From the NCBI GenBank assembly GCA_002786065.1, contig NHNY01000002.1, positions 1,240,001 through 1,304,000 on the forward strand: a DNA stretch of 64,000 nt, written 5' to 3'. The first letter of the stretch is position 1. Every line of letters begins with the position of its first letter. A model generated the notes under the pieces. It did not search any database, was not told where the DNA came from, and worked only from the letters and a program-made list of their open reading frames with translations. The translations under genes were made by a program, and so were the position numbers. Of the stretch, positions 53,653-62,718 are shown piece after piece. This DNA comes from Microcyclospora pomicola (taxonomy: Eukaryota; Ascomycota; Dothideomycetes; Capnodiales).

Positions 53653-56274
53653 TTAATGGCTTCCAGTCCCAGCTTCAGCCTGGTCGTCGGACTTGTTATC
53701 TCTCTGCCCTTCGTTGTCGTCCAGATGAAGCAAAGTACCCACGTCCTGGACGTCCTTGTTGATCTGCTTACTCCAGAGCTCAACATACCTGCCTTTGAGG
53801 CGGAAAAGCTCGGCATGCGTACCACGTTCGATGATCTGACCTTGGCCGTTGAAGACCAGGATGAGATCTGCATGCTGAATGGTCGAGAGACGATGTGCAA
53901 TAACGAACGTCGTCCGGTTCGCGGTGAGCGTTTTGAAAGCCTCTTGGATGAGAGACTCGGTGCTGGCGTCAATCATGCTGGTCGCTTCGTCGAGCAGGAC
54001 AATCTTGGGTTGACGGACGATACCACGAGCGATCGCTATGCGCTGAAGCTCGCCACCCGAGAGCTTCACGCCGCGCTCACCAACCTTGGAGTTATATTGG
54101 TCCGGGAAGGTCAGGATCTTCTCGTGAATCGCAGCTGCACGACAGGCGTCCATGACCTCTTCGTCCGTGGCATCTAAGCGAGCGTAACGGATATTGTCCA
54201 TTATGCTAGTGTTGAATAGTGAAGGGTCTTGCGGTACCATGCCAAAAGCGTCGCGCAGACTATCAAGCGTTACATCGCGGATATCTTGACCGTCAATACG
54301 AATGGATCCTGAGTTGACGTCGTAGTAGCGGTAGAGCAGCTTGATCACGGTGGACTTGCCAGCTCCTGTCTCGCCCACGAGGGCTACAGTCTGTCCGGCT
54401 TTGACCGAAAAGCTGATGTCCTGGAGTGTTGGCTTCCGGGGATCGTAGGAGAAGTCAACGTGATCAAAGTCGATGGCTCCATATTTGATGCCGATATCCT
54501 GTGCCCCTGGCTTATCTGCCACTGTCGGCTTCTGCAGCAAAAGCTGAAGCAGACGTTCCGAATCTGTCAGCATCTGCGAGATTCGTCGTATCGACCAAGA
54601 GACATCGGACAGAGGGCCTTCGATTCTGGACCAGTAGCTCAGTAACGTGACGAAATCGCCAACGCGATTAGTTCCAGAAGCTACACGATAAGCTGCCAGC
54701 AGGGCAGCAGCACCTCTGCCGAGGAACATAACCGAGGACTGTGCACTGCTTCCCAGATAGTAGGAAACATAATAAGACGACTCGGATCGGTTGAACTCGT
54801 CGACAATTTCCGCATATCTCTTGCATTCGTACTCGGCTCGATTGAAGTGCGACACGGTCGACCATTGATTGATGGCTTCTGTTTGTGTCTTTTCCTGCGC
54901 ACGCCAGGCAGTGTTGAAATGGCGACGTTGCTTAACACTCCACACTGTGGTTTTCGCGCCGATCCAAGAGTAGGTCACACCAACAAACGATAAAATCAAC
55001 GCCATATAGATGTCGAACAGCATATATACGAAGACGAATGCAATACCAAAATCGAGAAATGTTGGCGCGATTTCAAACACCAGATATTCCAGCAAGGTTT
55101 GTAGTTGCCTCCCTTGGTCGATGGCTGCGATCAACTCTCCTGAACTTTTGTTCGAGTGGAAGTCCATGGACAGACACATGACATGGCGGAACGCCGTGGT
55201 ACTGATACTTCTGTGACTCCACTGTTGGACTGGAAGTTCTGCAAACTGGCGGATGAGCTTGACACCAGCGGATGATCCGAGCCAGGTGTAGAACAACCAC
55301 AAACCTATAGCTTGCCACGGCAATACGTTCGAGCCGGCTCCAGTGGTCAGCTCATCTACAACAATACCGAATTGTCGTGGAATCAGGACCATAAGAGCAC
55401 GATCTGCGATGATGACCAACGCCATGAGCAACATGCAGAATTGAAGGAAGAGGTTGCGACCTGGCCATAATATGGGCAGGAATATTTGAAAGTCTTTGAG
55501 ATATGCCAGCCACGAGCCTCTTTCTTGTAAGCGCTGCAGCCTTTGTTGTTTAAGTTCGCGGTCTTTCTCGGGGTCTTCACTCTCCGAGTCGTAGTCGTCG
55601 AAATCCTCCTCCTCCTCATCACCCTCGGTGTCACGGGATTCCGTTCCATAGTCCTGGCCGTTAAGTGCCTGTCGATCGTGCCCAGTCGATTGATCTGTGT
55701 TGTCATGACCATTCTGTAGGAGTGGTTCCGTTTCGCCACTCTTCCCATGGTTACGCGGACGGTCTTTAAGACCAAGTGCTGCACCGATCGCACAAATCAC
55801 CAGTAAAAGGCATACTCGCGAGATATGCAGAGCCAATACCAATGTTGTTGATACGTCACGAGGTTTTTTAGCCACGGCTTGCAGCGTCAGACAAGCTACC
55901 TCCCCAACCGTCCCAACAAGACAAGTGCTGAGGTAAACGTGCCATGCTGGCCTCTTGTTGTCCAGAATTCCCAGAGCCAGGGACGCATAAGTGGTAAAGG
56001 TCAACAGTACATAGATCAGAGCATCTTGAGCGGCTGACTCGTGCTGCCGCACAGCATCTGCGACGTACGTCCCGAGTTGTGCAAGTGCGGATAGGGCTAT
56101 CAGAACTAGTAGTGCGATGGTAGGATATCTTCGTATGACCTTGGCTGATTGCGAGGATGGCTGTAGTAGGAGACAAGCTGATACCGCCTTAGCCACCAAG
56201 AAGAAGATACAGGTAGAGGCAGGGGAGACGTAATGCAGTACGCGAAGTGCCTGGGCGGCGCCAGGCATTCCCAT
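53653..56274 (-). CDS. Vacuolar HMT1-type ABC half-transporter
   Basis: Single exon, 873 residues from ATG 56274. An extra N-terminal membrane domain (TMD0, about residues 10-200, about five hydrophobic spans) and an acidic linker (GDEEEEDFDDYDSESEDPEK) precede the six-span ABC domain (about 260-560, including VIADRALMVLIPRQFGIVV). The nucleotide-binding domain has Walker A GETGAGKSTVIKLLYRYYD (near residue 635), signature LSGGELQRIAIARG (near 738) and Walker B IVLLDEATSMID (near 758). The TMD0 plus half-transporter layout is that of S. pombe Hmt1 and human ABCB6. Hmt1 acts at the vacuole in cadmium tolerance with phytochelatins or glutathione conjugates. Substrate here is inferred only from family. 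Confidence 0.91.
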   Translation of the reverse strand: MGMPGAAQALRVLHYVSPASTCIFFLVAKAVSACLLLQPSSQSAKVIRRYPTIALLVLIALSALAQLGTYVADAVRQHESAAQDALIYVLLTFTTYASLALGILDNKRPAWHVYLSTCLVGTVGEVACLTLQAVAKKPRDVSTTLVLALHISRVCLLLVICAIGAALGLKDRPRNHGKSGETEPLLQNGHDNTDQSTGHDRQALNGQDYGTESRDTEGDEEEEDFDDYDSESEDPEKDRELKQQRLQRLQERGSWLAYLKDFQIFLPILWPGRNLFLQFCMLLMALVIIADRALMVLIPRQFGIVVDELTTGAGSNVLPWQAIGLWLFYTWLGSSAGVKLIRQFAELPVQQWSHRSISTTAFRHVMCLSMDFHSNKSSGELIAAIDQGRQLQTLLEYLVFEIAPTFLDFGIAFVFVYMLFDIYMALILSFVGVTYSWIGAKTTVWSVKQRRHFNTAWRAQEKTQTEAINQWSTVSHFNRAEYECKRYAEIVDEFNRSESSYYVSYYLGSSAQSSVMFLGRGAAALLAAYRVASGTNRVGDFVTLLSYWSRIEGPLSDVSWSIRRISQMLTDSERLLQLLLQKPTVADKPGAQDIGIKYGAIDFDHVDFSYDPRKPTLQDISFSVKAGQTVALVGETGAGKSTVIKLLYRYYDVNSGSIRIDGQDIRDVTLDSLRDAFGMVPQDPSLFNTSIMDNIRYARLDATDEEVMDACRAAAIHEKILTFPDQYNSKVGERGVKLSGGELQRIAIARGIVRQPKIVLLDEATSMIDASTESLIQEAFKTLTANRTTFVIAHRLSTIQHADLILVFNGQGQIIERGTHAELFRLKGRYVELWSKQINKDVQDVGTLLHLDDNEGQRDNKSDDQAEAGTGSH

Positions 56275-57684
56275 CGTTATCGTCGACAACCCTGGCTGCA
56301 AAGCTGGGAGGGTTGAGATGAAGTCTCAACAGTAATACCCACGCTTTTTGAGTTCAACCCAGAGCTTTGCAGGTCGCGCGTGGTGCTGGGAGTCTGGGGA
56401 TACAAGTGGTCATTAGTGTCAGCAGAACGTACTATTGTGAATTGTGACTGCCTCGGAACCACACCGGTCACCTTGAGCCATCATTATTTAGTGTGCTCAC
56501 AGGACAATGGCTAGCTTCCCATGTTGTAATTGGTGTTGGTTCGATTGCTAGCGGATTCTTGCAGAGTTTGGAGGCGTCCACGAAGAGCAAACCCGACCAC
56601 GCCGCAATTCATGGCAGCAGAATCTACCATCTATTCAAGATCTTTGGCCCGGTGATCTGACGCGGTTGCACTTCGTGAAGGAATGACATACTTCGTTCGG
56701 CTCAGCCGCTCGTGGTGGTGTTTTTCAGCTGGCAAAAGTGGTCCCGGTGGTCTCTCTCAAGCCACGGGACGAGAGGACCTGCAGCTGTCGGTAAAAATGA
56801 CCGGGATTCTCGTTCCTCATTAGGGACTCAATATCACCGCATACTTCGTATACCGTACCGCAAGACACGCAACTGGCTGGCAGCAGCCATCACTTTCAGC
56901 ACCGCCTCTCGGCCGTGAACGAGTAGCAAGCGATGAAAGAGATTCTTCACGCACGCAGATTGAGGCATGTCGGCGTTGGTCAAAGTGACGTGAGCTTGCC
57001 GGCTGCGTTTGCCGCCGATCAGGCGAAGGTGGTTGGTGGCGGATCTTGTTCATGTTATGCCCTGCGAACATCCCACGCCCACCACGAGAGGAGCCGGGAT
57101 CAATGAGGTTATGCATAGCCATGATCCCGGGAAGCGTGATCAGTTTCGTTCAAGCGCATCAGCATGGGCGTGTTAGAGCGCGTAAGCCGGCTATGCAGCT
57201 CACGCCACCAGCTGGGCTGCATACCTTATGAACTATCAAGGATGTGATGCTGAGATGATCTTACACACGTGAAACATTGCTCATGTCCAGACGCTCAGCC
57301 TCAAGTGACTAGGTGCATTACTCTGGCCTCAGCATGATCCGAGGTGGAGTTGTGTTAAGCATGTGGACAATGGAGGAATGGCGATGAGTCGATTCCGTTT
57401 ATTGTAACAGTATACTTGTATCATCTAAAACTACATGTATGGAACGTGCAATGCACGTGATTCTCTTCTCGGACTCCACCTCATTCCAAAGGCCGTATCT
57501 TAGCTTTTCGCAGTAGCATGCGCTCTAATATGCGCGGACCTTCAAGTCTCGTGAGCCCACCCCGAGCAGACGCGTAAGGCAAATCGCAGCACTCAATGTA
57601 TGATGATCGTATTAGTACAAAAGACCGAAAGAACAGGAAGAACACCGCACTTGACGTCTTGAACGCTTGTCTCCCACAAAGTAC
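56275..57684. other. Intergenic between ABC transporter and GT2 genes
   Basis: 1.4 kb upstream of one minus-strand gene and downstream of another. No open frame with protein character and no repeat beyond short runs. Confidence 0.4.
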
Positions 57685-59034
57685 TCAATCTCCTTTCCAG
57701 CTTGGAGTGGACATGGAACTCCATTTCTCGCTGTCGTAGTTGTCGAATTCGGACCCCGACGAAGCGTGCACCGAGGGCGTACCAGTTCGAGACGCTTCAA
57801 GCTTGGTGAGGTCTTGAGATCCCCAAGCGGTAGTTCTTAGTGTATACTTAGCATACACGTTGATGAAACCGTGCAGGTAGCTGAAGAGAATGGATATTGG
57901 GATGTATTGCATGTCGGATGGGTGACGGATGAAATGAGGGATCATTTTCATGATCTTGGTGAAGAACAACCAACATCCAAGCGCGACAAATGCAGTTGAT
58001 GCATGAGTCGGGTAAGATTTCATGGTGCAATGCAGCAGAATAGCGAGGATGCCGTCGTAGGCGAGTGCAGGGGTCTGATACTGACCAAAGTAGATGACAT
58101 AGCAGCCCCAGGCATATCTCCACGAGCACCAATATGTCTCCTTCCGCATCACGGTGAGGTTGCCACGGAAATGACCTCGAGCCCAGCGAGTGCATTGCGC
58201 CAAGAATTTCTCACCTTCTTCCAAAGTCGTGTGTATGACGGAACGGGGGTCGGATTGGATCGCGATGAGATAGCCTTCGCGATACGTCCAGCGAGTGACG
58301 GCTTTGTCGTCGTCGGTGGTCAGGGGCTTACCCTTCCAGGAGTCATTCTGGAAGTAATGAAAAAACCTATCATTCTTGAGGACCTTGGTCAAATAGGCCG
58401 CTGTACGTCCCGATAGAGTGGAGATGGACCCATCAATAGCATTGGTACAGATGTTGTTCCAGACGCGGCGTTCGAGATAGGCGATTCCAAGATAGTTCCA
58501 CATGTTCGAGGGAGTCTTGCGGACAACCCGTTGACGAGTACCAGCTGCGCCAACGGCAGGATTCTCGAAGCAAGCCAGAAGATACTTCAGATAGTCTGAT
58601 GGCCAGAACACATCGTCATCAGCGAAGATTGTGACGCTTGTTTCGACACGCTGAAGAGCTCTGAGCATCTGATGCCGTTTGTTGAGTTTCTCGACGCCTA
58701 GTACGACAATTTTCTTCGAGTCGAACAGATTGAGAGCACAAAGGACCTTGACAGCTTGCACGTGAGCATTGGCCGTGACAATGTATACAGCGAATGGATT
58801 GTTCGATAAGATGTTGTGCAAGCACTTCGTAAGCTCATCGGGAGAGCCAAAGACGGTTGGTACCACCACCGTCACGTCCGAAGGCTTCTTCCTCGGATTC
58901 TTCAGCACCGGATAGGGCTTGAAGCAGATGAATGTGAATATAGAAACGATTTGGCGGACGGCCTTGGATGTCCACCAGATGAGGAACAAGACCAGCCACC
59001 AGTTGACGCGAGTGGAACCCGCGGAGGACCTCAT
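57685..59034 (-). CDS. Type 2 glycosyltransferase (fungal GT2, processive synthase type)
   Basis: Single exon, 449 residues. An N-terminal membrane segment (VNWWLVLFLIWWTSKAVRQI, about residues 9-28) anchors a GT-A catalytic domain starting at VTVVVPTVFGSPDELTKCL. The processive-synthase motifs are in order: IFADDDVFWPSD (D,D), LTTDDDKAVTRW, and QCTRWARGHFRGN (Q-x2-RW). Three to four membrane helices follow (e.g. STAFVALGCWLFFTKIMKMI), then a Ser-rich cytosolic tail. The protein resembles the fungal GT2 described as needed for hyphal growth and plant infection in Zymoseptoria tritici and Fusarium; its polysaccharide product is not known to me. It is distinct from chitin synthases, lacking their long N-terminal domain and QRRRW. 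The ATG is followed by the membrane anchor, so the start is firm. Confidence 0.9.
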   Translation of the reverse strand: MRSSAGSTRVNWWLVLFLIWWTSKAVRQIVSIFTFICFKPYPVLKNPRKKPSDVTVVVPTVFGSPDELTKCLHNILSNNPFAVYIVTANAHVQAVKVLCALNLFDSKKIVVLGVEKLNKRHQMLRALQRVETSVTIFADDDVFWPSDYLKYLLACFENPAVGAAGTRQRVVRKTPSNMWNYLGIAYLERRVWNNICTNAIDGSISTLSGRTAAYLTKVLKNDRFFHYFQNDSWKGKPLTTDDDKAVTRWTYREGYLIAIQSDPRSVIHTTLEEGEKFLAQCTRWARGHFRGNLTVMRKETYWCSWRYAWGCYVIYFGQYQTPALAYDGILAILLHCTMKSYPTHASTAFVALGCWLFFTKIMKMIPHFIRHPSDMQYIPISILFSYLHGFINVYAKYTLRTTAWGSQDLTKLEASRTGTPSVHASSGSEFDNYDSEKWSSMSTPSWKGD

Positions 59035-60389
59035 CTTTCCGAGTTGTAAATTTGGAAACCTGCCGTGCGAGGAGTATGCCGTATTGCAATGCGTCTGTCA
59101 GGGGGAACGAAGGTTGTTGGAGGTATTTCGAAACTTGCTCAGCGAATCTGTGGAGAGTCATAGAATGGGCAGGTACGTGTTCTTGCCTGTTACCAGGCGG
59201 TCTGGATGGTGTGAACATGTTGTCGGCCTTGTGGTCTAACACGACCGAGCTTGGATGTCGTCGTTGTTCTGTTGAGGTGAGCTTACTTGTCCCCGTCCGA
59301 GGAATGTGTATAGAAGAGCTTATGGTGAGAGCAGCGAGACAACAACCAGAAAGTCTGTGTGCCGCAATTGGCCATAAAAACCCCTTCAGCCAAATTGCGC
59401 GTTGTCTGTCATTGAGTAGCAAGAATAGCAAAGCTTGTTTCGTTGAGACAAGCTGATGTCTCAAGCAAGAAGAAGCTCAGCCATTTGCAACAAGGCCAAG
59501 TCCTATTGTCCGGATTGTGGACAATAACATATTTCCGATGCATGCACGAGCCGGGTTGCAAGCATTCACACATCTCTTTAATGTGATGGGACAATGAAAC
59601 CGCACACCAGGTAGGCTCAGCACGCTGAAGCGACGCACAGGGTATCGTTTTCAACAGTCATCAGTGACCTTGTCGTTGGAATGAAGTACTTCACTTTTGA
59701 GCAAGCACCCGGCCGCAATCGTATGTCGAACAGCAACGCAACAATAATGCCAATTCTTCTTACTTGTCATTCGGAGTAATCACTAGATTGAAAGATAACA
59801 TGGACTACCGTCAAGTGGCAGAACAATCACTATACCTCTGTTGTCATACCTGAAATCTCAACCATCGCAATTCGTTCGAAGCCCGACCATTTACTTATAT
59901 TCGCCGGCTCGTTCTCGTGTTTGCAAAGTGGACAGATCAATTTTTGCTTAATATTTGACCCAGGCAGTGCTGACACTAGTACGGAGAATCAGGCGGCAGT
60001 GCCTGCACGCGTGGTTGTCAGGGTCAAGCAAAGATGACACCAGCAAGATATTGACATTGTAGACACATGGGGTCGTCGCTATTACCTCGCATGCTCTTCT
60101 CTTGGAGGTTCGAGGTTCGAGGTTCCTTCCAGTATGACTATGACCAGGAAACGTTCTTCTGTCGATCTCACACTCGTAGCATGGCATCTGGGACATCATC
60201 AACGTCTCCAGCGATGAGAACAACTCGCGCTATCCTCGTCGACTGGGGGTGGTCAAGTGGAAGCCGTCGATGGATCTGAGGTACTGGGTAACACGAGTGC
60301 AGAGATCCTGACTGCGTCGGTTCGGCGGCCCAGTTTGCTGTTCTCCACACAATTGATATCGGTTTTTTTTCACGTGCAAGCTATTGCCT
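59035..60389. other. Intergenic upstream of GT2
   Basis: 1.36 kb with the GT2 promoter at its left. A small GAGGTTCG tandem (about 60104-60123) is the only repeat noticed. No gene is supported. Confidence 0.4.
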
Positions 60390-60803
60390 TCATGCGCCTT
60401 CCTTTGCTCTATAGCGAGCTTGAGCCTGGGCGAGCAACTCCTTCTTTTTGTTCAACATATGCTCCTCACGATATCGCCAGTAGCCCCAGATGATTGCCGG
60501 TGTGGCCAACAGCAGACCGAGTAAAGTCAACATGAACTTCGGATCGCTCCTTCCATTTGTCGGCAATGAAGTCGTTGGCGGTGTCACTTGCCTAGCTTGC
60601 TCTATCGCTGCGGCTTGTTGTCTGATCTGCATCAAGAGCTCGGATGTCAGCCTCTGCTGTGGTGGCCGTGACTGTGGTGACGCTGGAGAATGTGTCGGAG
60701 GAGTTGCGCCTGGTTTGACCGTGGAATACATGTGTCGAGTACCAGCAAGTCGCGTCAATGCTCTGAGGCGCACAGGAGTATGCAGAAGACGGAAGGCGGC
60801 CAT
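60390..60803 (-). CDS. Small mitochondrial single-pass membrane protein, function unknown
   Basis: 137 residues from ATG 60803. The frame is open for 204 nt further up, but that part reads unlike a presequence. The Arg-rich N-terminus (MAAFRLLHTPVRLRALTRLA) is a typical mitochondrial targeting sequence, followed by a Pro/Gln-rich stretch and the helix LTSELLMQIRQQAAAIEQAR. One transmembrane segment (FMLTLLGLLLATPAIIWGYW, about residues 92-111) is followed by a basic C-terminal helix (KKKELLAQAQARYRAKEGA). I do not recognise a family. The layout suggests a small inner-membrane assembly or accessory protein. Supported by the presequence plus TM architecture and a clean stop; divergent from PEX14. 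Confidence 0.68.
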   Translation of the reverse strand: MAAFRLLHTPVRLRALTRLAGTRHMYSTVKPGATPPTHSPASPQSRPPQQRLTSELLMQIRQQAAAIEQARQVTPPTTSLPTNGRSDPKFMLTLLGLLLATPAIIWGYWRYREEHMLNKKKELLAQAQARYRAKEGA

Positions 60804-61177
60804 AGCGATTGGCGATCTCGGCGTAGCGCCTGTGCAGGTTGAGATGGTTTTCCAAAGGGACGGTAACGTTGGGATGTGCGGTGTTAAGGTATGTGCATAC
60901 ATGTAACTCACAAACACATGTGATAGAATGATACTCCAATGTACATTGTGAGCATGCAGCCAGCCGTTAGCGCTGCCGTTCAACACGCGATTCCGAACCA
61001 ATGACAAAGCTAGACACGTGATCGACTTAGATCAGTTGCCGAGGCTTCGAGCTGCTTAACAAGTCGCTAACATGTAACCGATCGTGATCTGTCGTCCTCA
61101 TTACTGCCTCACAAATCGTTCAGGTCCGGGGATATTGTGGGAAGTCAATCACGAGTGGTCGACAAGTCGCATACAAG
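60804..61177. promoter_or_regulatory. Shared divergent promoter, small mitochondrial protein / PEX14
   Basis: 374 bp between opposing starts. It contains ATCACGTG-like and CACGTGATCG sequences (around 61013-61024), E-box-type CACGTG cores that could bind bHLH factors; this is a motif match only. Confidence 0.45.
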
Positions 61178-62286
61178 ATGGTCCGAGAGGATCTCATCGA
61201 AGGTGCTATCACGTGTGAGCTCTTTCGATAACACTTCGGAGGTGGCTATAAATGCTGAACGTGTTGATAGTCCTCAACGATCCATCCGTCTCTGCCGCTC
61301 CTATCGAGCAGAAGACAGCGTTTTTACGCTCGAAGAACCTTACACAAGAAGAGATCGATGTTTCATTAGCACGAGTCGGCCATTCTCCCACTGGTCAAGG
61401 TCCCCCTCCTGCAAACTACTCGGCACAATACCGCGCAGCACCACAACAATATGGCGCCTACCAGCAACAGCAGCAGTATTGGCAGCAGCCTCCGCCGGAG
61501 GTCCCTCAGCGTGACTGGAGAGACTGGTTCATCATGGCAACGATGGTAGGAGGCGTTGGATACGGCCTGTACTGGACTGCCAAACGATACGTGGTTCCTC
61601 TCATCGCCCCACCGACACCTCCGCAATTGGAACAGGATAAGGCCGGCATAGATGCATCGTTCGACAAAGCATTTGCATTGCTCGATCAGCTTGCGACGGA
61701 CACCCAAGAGCTGAAGGACTCGGAGAAGGCGCGAACCGAGCGACTGGATGCTGCCCTGAGCGAGGTGGAGAATGTTATAGGGAAGATGAAAGAAGCGAAT
61801 GAAAGCAGAGAGTTGGAAGGCAGGCGCCTGGCGCGCGAACTCGCAGACATCAAAGATCAAATCCCCCGCGCAATCGAGAAGGAGAAGCAGTCTACGGATG
61901 ACAAGGTCAAGGATCTCATCAACGAAGTCAAGAGCTTGAAGACGCTGGTCAGTACTCGCATGGGCGTGCCGCAAAGGACAACGCCATCATACACGTCTGC
62001 AGCTACGCCTCCTGTAGTAAATCCGGTTGCCAACATGAGACCTGCTTTCTCGGGCGTGAACGGCGCAAACGGTGCGGCATCTGACGATTCGTCTGAGGAG
62101 ACAGTCGAACAGAGAGAGAGGTCAGCCCCGAGCCTTATACCACAACAAGCGAACACAAATGGACGAATCAGCCCTGGTCGAGCAGAAATCCCATTATGGC
62201 AAAGAGCGGCGGCAGCAAAGCGGACTGAGCAATCGCAAGTTGACCAGAGTCAAAGTGGAACAGTGACAGAGTCGCATCCTTCATAG
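61178..62286 (+). CDS. PEX14: Peroxin 14, peroxisomal import docking protein
   Basis: Pex14 docks the cargo receptors Pex5 and Pex7 at the peroxisomal membrane. Exons 61178-61214 and 61271-62286; intron 61215-61270 (GTGAGC...GATAG); 350 residues. Splicing yields MVREDLIEGAITFLNDPSVS, then AAPIEQKTAFLRSKNLTQEE, the conserved N-terminal receptor-binding helix bundle with its aromatic positions. A Pro/Gln/Tyr-rich stretch (about 55-95) is followed by the hydrophobic segment WFIMATMVGGVGYGLYWTAK (about 98-117) and a coiled coil (about 140-250, ELKDSEKARTERLDAALSEV). The C-terminus is disordered. Without the intron, a downstream ATG at 61252 would give an N-terminally damaged protein, so the spliced model is preferred. 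Confidence 0.95.
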
Positions 62287-62718
62287 ACAGATTCTTCATG
62301 TTGTAGTTATAAAGCAATCACGAGATTGAGAGCCATTTTGTAATGAGCAATTTGCTGGCCCAAAAGTGTGTATATTTCCCGTGGTAGGCATTCAGTGCAT
62401 TTTATGCTTTACCAAGTGTTCGAAGGCCTCGATAATTATAAGCATGGCACGTCGTGTCCCAGCCACCTGAATTCCAGAGTGATACATGCAACTCGCATGC
62501 ATGAAAAGGAGGAAAAGAATGTGGCTGTGTTAACGGCGTTGCGACCAACCCGTCACATTTCGCCCCCCAGGCCATTATTAGCCAGAACAAAGGCTGCCCA
62601 ACCCGACGCTCGAAAAACCATAATGTCCGACAAAGTGTCATTGCTCATTCATTGATCAAGAATCAAGCATTCCTTTTCGTTCTGCTTTTCCGTCAACACG
62701 CATGGCCGCCAACGCTGA
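62287..62718. other. Intergenic between PEX14 and the DUF2235 gene
   Basis: 432 bp, AT-rich on the left. Nothing recognisable. Confidence 0.4.

Noticed and set aside
60104-60126. GAGGTTCG repeats resembling a tRNA B-box (GGTTCGA)
   Set aside because: No matching A-box, acceptor stem or anticodon arm around it.
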